A DNA stretch of 64,000 nt from positions 62,001 through 126,000 of the forward strand of contig JAQJVL010000520.1 in assembly GCA_035578905.1 (NCBI GenBank), given 5' to 3'. A program made the position numbers and the translations under genes. Source of the DNA: Stictocephala bisonia (lineage: Eukaryota > Arthropoda > Insecta > Hemiptera > Membracidae). This document shows positions 55,271-64,000 of the stretch, in pieces. How positions within the stretch are numbered: position 1 is the first letter of the stretch; each line of letters begins with the position of its first letter. The notes under the pieces are model-generated. The model was not told the DNA's origin and did no database searches. It was given only the letters and a program-made list of their open reading frames with translations.

Positions 55271-55486
55271 GTATTTGATGTGTGCCGAATCACAGTGCTT
55301 GGCGCAAGCAAAGACGTTACTGGTTTCTGGGGCCCCTATAGTTCCTCAATTCAGTGCTGTTCACCATAACCATTCTGCTGACCCCTTAAAGTGCAATATG
55401 CTCAAGCTCATGGAGACCCTTAGCATCATTGCTCACTCACAAAGAAGTAAACATGCCAGAGATATTTACCAGGAAGCTGTTGAAAA
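55271..55486 (+). CDS. FLYWCH-cassette gene, exon B3 (zinc ligands of finger 3)
   Basis: The acceptor CATTTCTCTTTAG ends at 55270 and the donor AA|GTGAGT at 55487 is near-perfect. Phase 2 in and out. It reads (R)YLMCAESQCLAQAKTLLV, SGAPIVPQFSAVHHNHSADP, then an amphipathic helix (KCNMLKLMETLSIIAHSQRS) and ARDIYQEAVEK. C-x4-C and HNH are the zinc ligands. CxAxA after the second Cys matches the FLYWCH consensus (CxA). Together with A3 it gives the most typical finger of the three. Confidence 0.82.
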
Positions 55487-55639
55487 GTGAGTGGATTTAT
55501 ACACTAATGCAAATACCGACTTAATATGTTCTTTATCCATATACCTAAAGTACGACAGATTCTAAATATTCTTTGAAATCTTAAACACGTACAGTTTATA
55601 AAGCCTTGCTTTTAAGAAGTTGTTTTATGTACCAAAATA

Positions 55640-55725
55640 CAAGGGTACACATATTGGTATTGACCTACCTACCCACTCATACTTGTACAATGGTATTGTC
55701 CCCTACTTGTACAGTAGTATTGATT
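55640..55725. repeat. Relics of the dispersed minisatellite
   Basis: GGTATTGACCTACCTACCCA followed by CTCATACTTGTACAATGGTA shows two to three diverged units. Confidence 0.75.
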
Positions 55726-56476
55726 ACTGTGTGTGATCACTGTTGTACATGTAATTACTACTTATGTTGGGAATGGCTAAAGTAAAGTAAAAGAGGAAAT
55801 CGGCCTCTTCTTGACAAAAAAAAAAAAATAAATAAATAAATAACAGACCCGTCCTCTTTTATACTGATCTTATTTTCAACTGAGTAAATATTTTTTTATC
55901 TCATTAATGTTTTATTTTGACAATTGAAACTTATCCAACAAGATCAGTCATTTTCTGGCAAAATTGCCTACAAGTCCTATGTGTTGTAATTAGTAACATG
56001 TTAGTTATTTATTCCATCTCGATATAAAATGAAAAAAGCTTTATTAGTGTTAGGGAACAATTAATTATGACTTATCAAACAATTAATTAATTAAAAAATA
56101 TGGACAATTTTTGTAGATATTTAATAATATTTTTAATAGTAATATTTTATTTTTCATTGACTTATTTTACATAATACTAATAATTTCAAACATCATGGTC
56201 TGAAACCAAGTCATATACATGCACAAATAATAAATTTGAACTAGAGAATCACAGTGCTGATTTAATATATAATCTAAACTAGTTGTTTACCAGGAGGAAT
56301 ACAAAACTAGCCGTACAAACATTGGGGGGAAAAATAAAAGATTAAATATAACCATACAACATTGAATTGTGTACCAATAAACTGGAATTAAATAAAATTT
56401 AAATAAAGGACCATAAGAATCGGAAAATACTTAATTTTTGTTAATTGATTAACAACAACTAAAATAACTCATCAAC
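55726..56476. other. Intron, AT-rich, no feature seen
   Basis: Short A-run and AAAT repeats at 55816-55845. No gene. Confidence 0.5.
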
Positions 56477-56681
56477 TTAACCCATACATGCCCATTGTCC
56501 CATTATTGGGGGCTTAAGAATACATGTTTCATAAAATTCTAGAAATGTGTTTAGGGACATTTTTTCCTTATATCTTACTTAGTTGGTACTACTGAACCTT
56601 ACTACTAACAGCAGTTGGTTTATCATACTCATTGTTTGGCTGCTATATGTTGATTAATTTGCTGAAAATCAACTTGCAGTG

Positions 56682-59486
56682 ATGTCTTCCAAAAACAGGT
56701 AAGTGTCATAATATTGTATTCTTAGTTTTAGCTTACTTATAATACACATATGTTTAGTATACTATAAACAATGATATGAATACGTTTGTTGACAAGTTGG
56801 TAAATAAATACATCTTACATAACCTCTAAATATTTACTTCCCAAAAATGGGGCAAGGGGAATGGAAAGGTACTGGGTTTCTATAATACATATTACTATGT
56901 GTAGTACGATATAATGTACTTATACGAGGTACATCCAGAAAGTAAGTTCCGTTTCCATTTATATCCGCTGCAGCGCTGCGATCGCAGTTCCGCGTATGCG
57001 CGGCAGACGCTCTGTATCAAGGAGAAGAAACGTGCGCCATTTTGAGATCGCTGTCAGTCTCGTACGCTTTATTGTGCTTGTTTAAAATGTCGGTGTTGAT
57101 CGAAAATCCCGCCGCTTGTGAAATCAGATCTGTGATTCGTTTTCTGAATGCTAAGAAAGTGAAACCGATTGACATTTATCGGCAAATTTGCGAGGTTTAC
57201 GGACAAAATGCGATGAGTGATTCAATGGTGAGAAGATGGGTCCGACAGTTTAATGAAGGACGTAATGAGTGCATGATGAAGAACGAAGTGGGCGTCCATC
57301 TTTGATTACAGAAGAACTGGTTCACACGATTGATGAGAAGATCAAGGAAAACCGTAAGTTTACAATGAGTGCTCTCGCTATGGAATTCCCTGACTTTCAT
57401 CTGTTCTTACATCTGAAGTCTTTCCTTGGCGGTCAACACTTCAACGATGACGAAGAGCTGAAAGAAAATGTTTCCAAATGGTTGAAGACACAGGCGGCAA
57501 CCTTCTATGAAGAAGGCATAGAAAAACTTGTGCCACGCTATGACACATGCCTGCAAAATTTCGGCAGTTATGTAGAAAAGTAGTTTAAGAGTTGTAGATT
57601 TTAGTGCAATAAATATTTTTTCTATATCTGTAGACAAATTATTTTTATTACCAAACGGAACTTACTTTCTGGACGTACCTCGTATATACTTATTTTTGTA
57701 TTTATATACTTATTTATGAATATATTTATATTGTATGACCTGAACTTATATTGTGTTTTGTTTCAAACTAAGAAACAAACAAAAAAATATGTATATGTTG
57801 CTATAGGCTAAGTTTTTGTTTCAGTCACATGATTAAGGAGATATTGTCGCTTCTTGAGGATGATGACCTTACTACTTCTGCCGATATATATATATATATA
57901 TAGCGGAACAGCGATAGAGATAGTGGAGAAGAGGACGAATTCAATATAAACCATTTGAGTGGTAATCAGCTTAGAGCTCATTAAGAAGTGACCATAAAGA
58001 GAATAACTTCTTCAGGATTTAAAGAAATTCATCTAGGAAGACAAGGTGATTCGGACTTGATGGACATTGCAAACAGCTCATTTCATGTAAGTAAGCCTAC
58101 AACAAGTTCTAGTCAAAACATCATTCCTGAACCAACACCCCAGGAGGTATCAGATACTACTATTATTCCTAACACTAACTCTAGATTTTGTAATTGGCCT
58201 AAAGATTCTGGTAAAAGACAAACTACCTCCTCAGAAGATTCCATAGGCATTGTAGTTGCTAGTAGTAATAAGCGAAAGAAACAGACTAACAAACCACACA
58301 AGGATAGGAAAATTAAAAAAATATATGATAGAAAATGGGTTCATACGGATACTATTCCAAATCAAGAGAGGGAGTAAGAAAGGCCATGCTTTTTAAATAA
58401 CGACATTACACCTACTGAGTTGTTTGAACTATTTTGGGACTCAACAATTATTGATCATATTCTTCAGGAACCATTAACTATGCTTTTCAAAAAGGAAATC
58501 ATGGTTTTAGCATCAATATTGATGAAATAAAGGTGTTTATTTCAATTCTTTTGCTGAATGGCTATTGCTCAGTTTCTCGCCGTAGGCTGTATTGGGACGA
58601 AGGCAGCAATACCTGCCACCACGCTGGTGTATGCCAAGCTATGTCCTTAATAGGTTTGAGGAAATTTTGTGCTACTTCCATGTGAATAATAATGCAACTC
58701 TTGACAAAAATGATAAGTTCACCAAGGTTAGGCCACTTTTTACAATGATAAGTGCAAACTGGCTAAAGTATTTCCCAAACGAGGAGGGTTACTACGGTTG
58801 CCATGGTGCAAAACAAAATTTGAATGGAAAACCAATCCGTTTTGGATATAAGGTGTGGTCTCTTTGTACTCGTCTTGGTTATGTTGGTGCAAGTTGAGCT
58901 ATATCAAGGAGCCGCTACAGGAAATACTAATCCTGAACTTATTGTTGGTGGATTGCTTGTAATTAATCTGGTGAAAAAGTTGCCCACCAATAACGGGTTC
59001 AGTGTTTTCTTAGACAATTTCTTTACCTTGCTTGGGCTTCTTAAGGAATTAGAAAAACAATCAGGCCAAATAGGGTAGGCGATGCTCCTATTCTTGAAAA
59101 GAAGAATGTAAACAAATGCCTAGGGGTGGATATTTCCAGACCACCGACTCTTCAAGTGGAATCACATAGGTCCAGTACAGCTCACATACCTATCAACTGT
59201 ACCAGCTCACTCTAACAGGTCATAGTAAAGAATCTATTTTGACGTCATAAGAAGTGTTGTACAGACATACATGGCTATGACTGCAGGACAACGTCCAGCA
59301 GCTGACAGAACTCCAAAACCAACTAAAAAGAGAGTTACAGATGATGTTAGATTGGATGGTAAAAACCAGTTTGTTGTTTCTTCTGAAATTCAAGTTAGAT
59401 GTGGACAATGCCAGAAAAACAACAAAAAAAGTGGAAAGTGTAATGTAGGTTGTAATGTCAATTGTTTTGTAGAATTTCACAAATAA
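56682..59486 (+). pseudogene. piggyBac transposase (DDE_Tnp_1_7), intron-containing, broken
   Basis: Exon 1 is ATGTCTTCCAAAAACAG (56682-56698) with donor GTAAGT. Exon 2 starts at 57825 after TTTTTGTTTCAG and continues in frame: HMIKEILSLLEDDDLTTSAD. A (TA)n expansion at 57883-57902 ends in TAG. Later pieces: an acidic EEDEFNINHLSGNQLRAH; RRLYWDEGSN-like (58.58 kb); MSLNRFEEILCYFHVNNNA; KPIRFGYKVWSLCTRLGYV; GGLLVINLVKKLP; FLDNFFTLLGLLKEL (a conserved catalytic-region Asp). The C-terminal Cys-rich domain has RCGQCQKNNKKSGKC and FVEFHK, stopping at 59486. The first catalytic DE motif is degraded, and several frameshifts are present. Confidence 0.8.
56925..57682 (+). mobile_element. mariner deletion derivative, 758 bp, in the piggyBac intron
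   Basis: The same 30-bp termini as the 20 kb mariner (one mismatch at the left) are flanked by TA (56923-56924 and 57683-57684). The transposase starts at an intact ATG (57087, MSVLIENPAACEIRSVIRF). It has lost one base in the NEVHDEERS region, which shifts the frame to a stop at about 57303. It then lacks about 570 bp, joining MEFP directly to DFHLFLHLKSFLGG, so the catalytic core is gone. The C-terminus is nearly identical to the full copy. Confidence 0.95.
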
Positions 59487-60275
59487 GCCTAATTATTTAG
59501 TAGATTATATATTATTGGTAATATCATATAGGCATAATTAGAAGTGTGCATTTCTTATTATGTATTGTATTTGTAGTCCCTATATTATGTAATGTTATTA
59601 ATAGATAGCATGCTATTTTACCTAAACAGTCATATACTTGTATAATACTACTAATAGTAGGCTAATAAACATTGATATCTGGTTATAAATATTCTTATTT
59701 TCACGTACCCTTCCGTGCCTATTGCCCCAATAATGGGGCACTCTTTAATTCTGTACTTAAAACATTAAGACGCTTAATTTTGTTAAATATAGCTTCAACA
59801 AGAGGTATTTAATCATTCGTATGAATATAAAAAAATGACAAAAAATTAATTTGGGCATATATGGGTTAAAACTATATTGGAATATCTTTTAGACTTTAAA
59901 AGAAAATTAACATATAGATTTAAAGTTACAAAATCTTATTGTAAAAAACTCATCAATTCAGTAAAAAAAATGAAATTTGAGTAGCTAATGATATAATATT
60001 TTCTCAAACTTATAAAAGGGTGTTTTACAACCAATTGTTCCATTTTATTATACATTTGAAAGGGAATTACTCTGACTGTTATAAGTTTTACTTAGTCTTG
60101 GAAAAGTTGGTAAATGTTTTATTTTTATTTCTGGTATTATATTCATAAGTACCAAAGAAAAATATTGCTTGATTATTACTAACTAAAATAAATTTTGTAA
60201 ATAATATTTATTTTTTGTAGCCCAGCAGTATTTTACGAGATAAGAGTATTTGTAATCTTGAAATGATTGTTCCAG

Positions 60276-60354
60276 AGAACCTACAATTGTCCCACAGTTA
60301 TCAAAGAAGTCGCTTATTAGTATTTTGGAAAATATTTATAAGTCAGAAGAAATG
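60276..60354 (+). CDS. FLYWCH-cassette gene, exon C3 (helix after finger 3)
   Basis: The acceptor is ATTGTTCCAG, ending at 60275, and the donor is GTAAGA at 60355. Phase 2 in, phase 0 out. After the split Lys codon it reads EPTIVPQLSKKSLISILENI then YKSEEM. It is 79 bp, identical in length to C2. An earlier acceptor at 60220 (TTTTTTTGTAG) would run into TGA in the required frame, so I prefer this one. A frame reading through from an AG at 60225 gives an alternative with poorer similarity. Confidence 0.65.
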
Positions 60355-60809
60355 GTAAGATTTACTACTGATTCTTAAAATAATATCAAGTTTGCTTTAA
60401 GTCAAGTTTATTGTCAGTTCAGTTATAATAATGGAAAGTGAATTAAAATCTTGAACTTAAAAACTGTATGAGCAGTTTGTGCTTAAGGAGAATGTGGAGA
60501 GACTCACAGAAATTAATTAGAATGTTCCACTTTTATTTAAAATGGAGGCTTTTACTGTAAGTTATCAAACAGTACAGCATATAAACACATGGTCCAGTTA
60601 ATATTTTTTAGATTCAATTACATTTTAAACCCTATTTTCTAATTAAGTTATGGATTTAATCAGACGATGGTTTTACTAAACCTGTATCTATTACCGTTAT
60701 TGAAATATATATGGTTTCTTGAACAGTAAATTACGTGATGTCCCCCCCATGTTATCAAACTAAATAATCAAAGATCAAAATACCTGCAGCTAAAAGTGCA
60801 TGCTCAACC

Positions 60810-62765
60810 CTCCTCAGCTCCCGACCCATACACTTACAGTGGGATTGACCCAAGGGTATTGACTCTTAGTCAATACCCCTGTTTGTATATGAGTGGGAGG
60901 GTGGGTCAATATCATTGTTTGGATATGGGTGAAAGAGTAGGTCGATAGTACTGTTTGGATATGGGTAGGTCAATATCACTGTTTGGATGTGGATGGAAAG
61001 GTGGGTCAATATCACAGTTTGGATATGGGTGGAAAGGTGGTTCAATATTACTGTTTGGATTTGGGTGGAAGGGTGGGTCAATATCAGAGTTTGGATATTG
61101 GTGGAAGGGTGGGTCAATATTACTGTTTGGATATGGGTGGAAGGGTGGGTCATTGTAACAGTTTGGATATAGGTGGAAGGGTGGGTCAATATCACAGTTT
61201 GGATATGGATGGGAGGGTGGGTCAATACTACTGTTTGGATATGGATGGGAGGGTGTGTCAATATCACTGTTGGGATATGGGTGAAAGAGTAGGTCGATAG
61301 TACTGTTTGGATATGGGTAGGTCAATATCACAGTTTGGACATATCCATAGGTGGAAAGGTGGTTCAATAGTACTGTTTGGATATGGGTGGAAGGGTAGGT
61401 CATTATCACAGTTTGGATATAGGTGGAAGGGTGGGTCAATATCACAGTTTGAATATGGGTTGAAGGGTGGGTCAATATCAGAGTTTGGATATGGGTGGAA
61501 GGGTGGGTCAATATCAGAGTTTGGATATGGGTAGGAGGGTGGGTCATTGTCACAGTTTGGATATGGGGGGAAGGGTGGGTCATTATCACAGTTTGGATAT
61601 AGGTGGAAGGGTGGGTCAATATCACAGTTTGAATATGGGTGGAAGGGTGGGTCAATATCAGAGTTTGGATATTGTTGGAAGGGTGGGTCAATATTACTGT
61701 TTGGATATGGATGGAAGGGTTGGTCAATATTACTGTTTGGATATGGATGGGAGGGTGTGTCAATATAACTGGATATGGGTGGGAGGGTGGGTCAATATCA
61801 CTGTTGGGATATGGGTGAAAGAGTAGGTCGATAGTACTGCTTGGATATGGGTAGGTCAATATCACAGTTTGGACATATCCATAGGTGGAAAGGTGGTTCA
61901 ATATTACTGTTTGGATATGGGTGGAAGGGTGGGTCAATATCACAGTTTGAATATGGGTTGAAGGGTGGGTCAATATCAGAGTTTGGATATTGGTGGAAGG
62001 GTGGGTCAATATTACTGTTTGGATATGGGTGGGAGGGTGGGTCAATATTACTGTTTGGATATGGGTGGAAAGGTGGGCCATTGTCACAGTTTGGATATGG
62101 GGGGAAGGGTGGGTCAGTATTACAGTTTGGATATGGGTGGAAGGGTGGTTCAATATTACTGTTTGGATATGGATGGGAGGGTGTGTCAATCGCGCTGGAT
62201 ACGGGTGGAAGGATGGGTCATCATCAGAGTTTGGGAATAGGTGGAAGAGTGGGTCAATATCACGGTTTGGATATGGGTGGAAGGGTGGTTCAATATTACT
62301 GTTTGGATATGGATGGGAGGGTGTGTCAATATCACTGGATATGGGTGGAGGGATGGGTCATTATCACAGTTTGGGAATAGGTGGAAGAGTGGGTCAATAT
62401 CAGAGTTTGGATGTTGGTGGAAGGGTGGGTCAAAATTACTGTTTGGATATGGGTAGGAGGGTGGGAGGGTGGATCAATATTACCGTTTGGATATGGGTGG
62501 AAGGGTGGGTCATTGTCACAGTTTGGATATGGGGGGAAGGGTGGGTCAGTATCACATTTTGGATATGGGTGGAAGGGTGGGTTAATATTACTGTTTGGAT
62601 ATGGGTAAAAGGGTGGGTCAAAATATTGTTTGGATATGGGTGGAAGGGTGGGTCAATATTACTGTTTGGATATGGGTGGAAGGGTGTTTCATTGTCACAG
62701 TTTGGATATAGGTGGAAGGGTGGGTCAATATTATTGTTCATGTGTGGGTGGGAGAATTGGCCATA
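60810..62765. repeat. 36-bp minisatellite, about 50 units, with higher-order structure
   Basis: The unit is GTGGGTCAATATCACAGTTT followed by GGATATGGGTGGAAGG, with variants such as ATTACTG or ATCAGAG. Because 36 is a multiple of three and stops are rare, long frames of up to 425 codons appear on both strands. These are repeat artefacts. A marked variant (GTGAAAGAGTAGGTCGATAG) recurs at 60930, 61282 and 61815, so blocks of about 352 and 533 bp were duplicated. A second marker (TTTGGACATATCCATAGGTG) recurs 534 bp apart. Confidence 0.95.
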
Positions 62766-63179
62766 CCATTTTTATTCATAAATTTATTCATCTGTGACAG
62801 TTTGGAAAGTAGGAAGGTTATAGATTATCCGCTTACTCTGACTTATATTAATAGAAAACCCCTTATAAGTACGTACGTGCTCCAATCTAAAATATTTGTT
62901 AAACATTAATTCTTGAATTAGTTTAATAATAATAAAAACTAAGTTTTTACAGTAGGCTTGTGATTATTCAAAGTAATTGGGGCCATGACTACCGTGGATA
63001 TGGAAAAACCCCAAACCTGTAGTTCTAATTAATTTTTTACTGTATATCTTATATATGTACACAAAACAAACAGTTCCTCCTTTTTATCTTAATTCCCACA
63101 CAATCATTAATAGCATAATTTTTTTGTACTTAAAAATAACTACAATATTATATTTGTAACAAGTACTACATTTTTGGCT

Positions 63180-63395
63180 TTTAATCGGAAGAGATGCCCA
63201 ATTAAGATGCAGTTCCCTTCAACTGTTTAGAAGGGCTCTTTTACCCTTTATTTGTAGGCTCGTCAGACCAGCGGCTTCTTGTGACTTCCGAACCATGGTA
63301 GTATCACAAGGGTAAAAAGTGTTATACGAATGGAAACGAACCCGTTCATATACTGGGTGACAGCCACCGCCTTAGCTACGACCGCTTTTTATTAC
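63180..63395 (-). mobile_element. tRNA-derived SINE, second family
   Basis: On the minus strand GTAGCTAAGGCGGTGGC contains a good A box (TAGCTAAGGCGG), and GGGTTCGTTTCC about 30 bp later is close to a B box. The head AAGCGGTCGTAGC resembles a tRNA 5' half. A body of about 150 bp follows, containing GTCACAAGAAGCCGCTGGTC. It lies in the intron before exon D3. Confidence 0.7.
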
Positions 63396-63788
63396 TTTAT
63401 TAAATATATTGTCATATTAATATAAATTTTATCAACAAATAATATAATAAAAATTAAAAGTAGTTTTATTACCCTATCAAATTTTTATGAATCAGTTAAT
63501 GTTTTTATATTCCATTGAAATTAAAAACTCTTGTATATACAGTATTTATTTTGTATAGGCTGTTAAAAAGTGTTACTTTCATTCAACTCCCAAAATAAAG
63601 TACAATTTTTATGAAAATCTTTCATTTTGTTTTAGTGTGATATTTTTGGATAAAATTGAGTTTTTAATCAGTTACTTATTTTTAGACTAACCTTAATCTT
63701 TAATCGGTTACCTTTTTAAAATTGTTCAGAGATTATCCGAGTAATATTTGTGTCATTACTGAAGTTTATTGCTTTATTTTTCTTTCAG

Positions 63789-63836
63789 GTGAATTCTACA
63801 ATCAGAATGGGAAAGGAAAAAGACATCCTTTCTGAG
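63789..63836 (+). CDS. FLYWCH-cassette gene, linker exon D3 (16 codons)
   Basis: A strong pyrimidine-rich acceptor (TTTATTTTTCTTTCAG, ending at 63788) and a GTAGAT donor at 63837. Phase 0/0. It encodes VNSTIRMGKEKDILSE. It follows C3 in frame and occupies the same position as D2 after C2. It is charged and has no domain. The gene continues to the right of the window. The exon is short, so the call depends on position and phase. Confidence 0.5.
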
Positions 63837-64000
63837 GTAGATTTTGATTTAGTTTTAACCTATTTAAATGTTTTGCAATCTCATTTTCTGATGTCCTATT
63901 ATTTGAATGTTTTTTAATTTGGTGATCAATTCTTCTCTCACTACTATGTTCTTGTGAAAAACAATTTAAGATATTTGAAAAGATACTTCAAAAAGCTAGT

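Larger units (their letters stand above)
56481..59865 (+). mobile_element. piggyBac element, about 3.4 kb, TTAA target site
   Basis: The left end CCCATACATGCCCATTG and the inverted right end CCCATATATGCCCAAAT are bordered by TTAA (56477-56480 and 59866-59869). A second inverted pair lies inside: CCCATTATTGGGG near 56500 and CCCCAATAATGGGG near 59730. It carries an intron-containing transposase gene, and a mariner derivative has inserted in the first intron. Confidence 0.9.

Noticed and set aside
60225..60275. Longer version of exon C3 using the acceptor at 60224
   Set aside because: In the phase required by exon B3 it hits TGA after about 15 codons. The acceptor at 60275 gives the right phase, the same length as C2 and better similarity.
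60912..62189. 425-codon minus-strand frame and several 70-260-codon plus-strand frames in the 36-bp array
   Set aside because: They follow from a stop-poor unit of 36 bp repeated in register. All frames show the same short peptide repeat, with no start context, splice sites or domain.

Overview
The window is eukaryotic, AT-rich and intron- and transposon-dominated. The mix of elements (mariner, Merlin, piggyBac, hAT, Harbinger, pogo/Tigger, Jockey-like LINEs, tRNA-derived SINEs, a KRBA2-like integrase) and the short GGTTAGGTTAGG tracts point to an insect or another arthropod. I cannot name the species. No bacterial-type operon, CRISPR array or rRNA/tRNA gene is visible.

One host gene appears to run through the whole window on the + strand and to be open at both ends. 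I assembled 13 exons from splice signals, reading frame and mutual similarity: 6345-6425, 7963-8058, 9583-9686, 17409-17618, 23775-23847, 24615-24757, 30634-30840, 35803-35881, 40887-40946, 48181-48290, 55271-55486, 60276-60354 and 63789-63836. They total 1,506 bp (502 codons) and every junction is phase-compatible. The gene encodes three successive FLYWCH-like zinc-finger modules. Each module is split over an exon trio: A carries the YHD..GYY/GFY strand motif, B carries C-x4-C...HNH plus a helical tail ending near IYxEEAxK, and C carries a (D/Y/E)P...-type helix. The trio has the same intron phases (2, 2, 0) each time, so it was probably duplicated as a cassette with its introns. Short phase 0/0 linker exons lie between modules.

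Everything else lies in the introns. Left part (1-9.5 kb): a minus-strand LINE with ORF1, endonuclease and RT pieces, cut by a foldback insert (11-bp target duplication) and by a Tigger-type MITE, then two SINE-like repeats. 9.7-16.3 kb: a Merlin element, a hAT element and a piggyBac-type MITE, with 9-bp, 8-bp and TTAA target duplications respectively. 16.8-31.7 kb: minisatellites, a degraded KRBA2-like integrase, a 1,330-bp mariner with a nearly complete transposase, LINE pieces, a second piggyBac-type MITE carrying two identical hairpins, and a 34-bp minisatellite next to a splice donor. 32-40.5 kb: a Harbinger element and a hAT nested inside another hAT, both with perfect 8-bp duplications. 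41-54 kb: paired foldback repeats, a pogo-like element and at least four LINE fragments. 54-62.8 kb: a (CT)n tract, a 3.4-kb piggyBac element with an internally deleted mariner in its intron, and about 1.9 kb of 36-bp minisatellite related to smaller arrays elsewhere in the window.

The transposon proteins are almost all broken. Only the mariner transposase at 20.3-21.3 kb is close to intact, and it lacks an in-frame start. The most interesting items are the cassette-built FLYWCH gene and the dispersed minisatellite family. All family assignments come from motif reading, not database searches.
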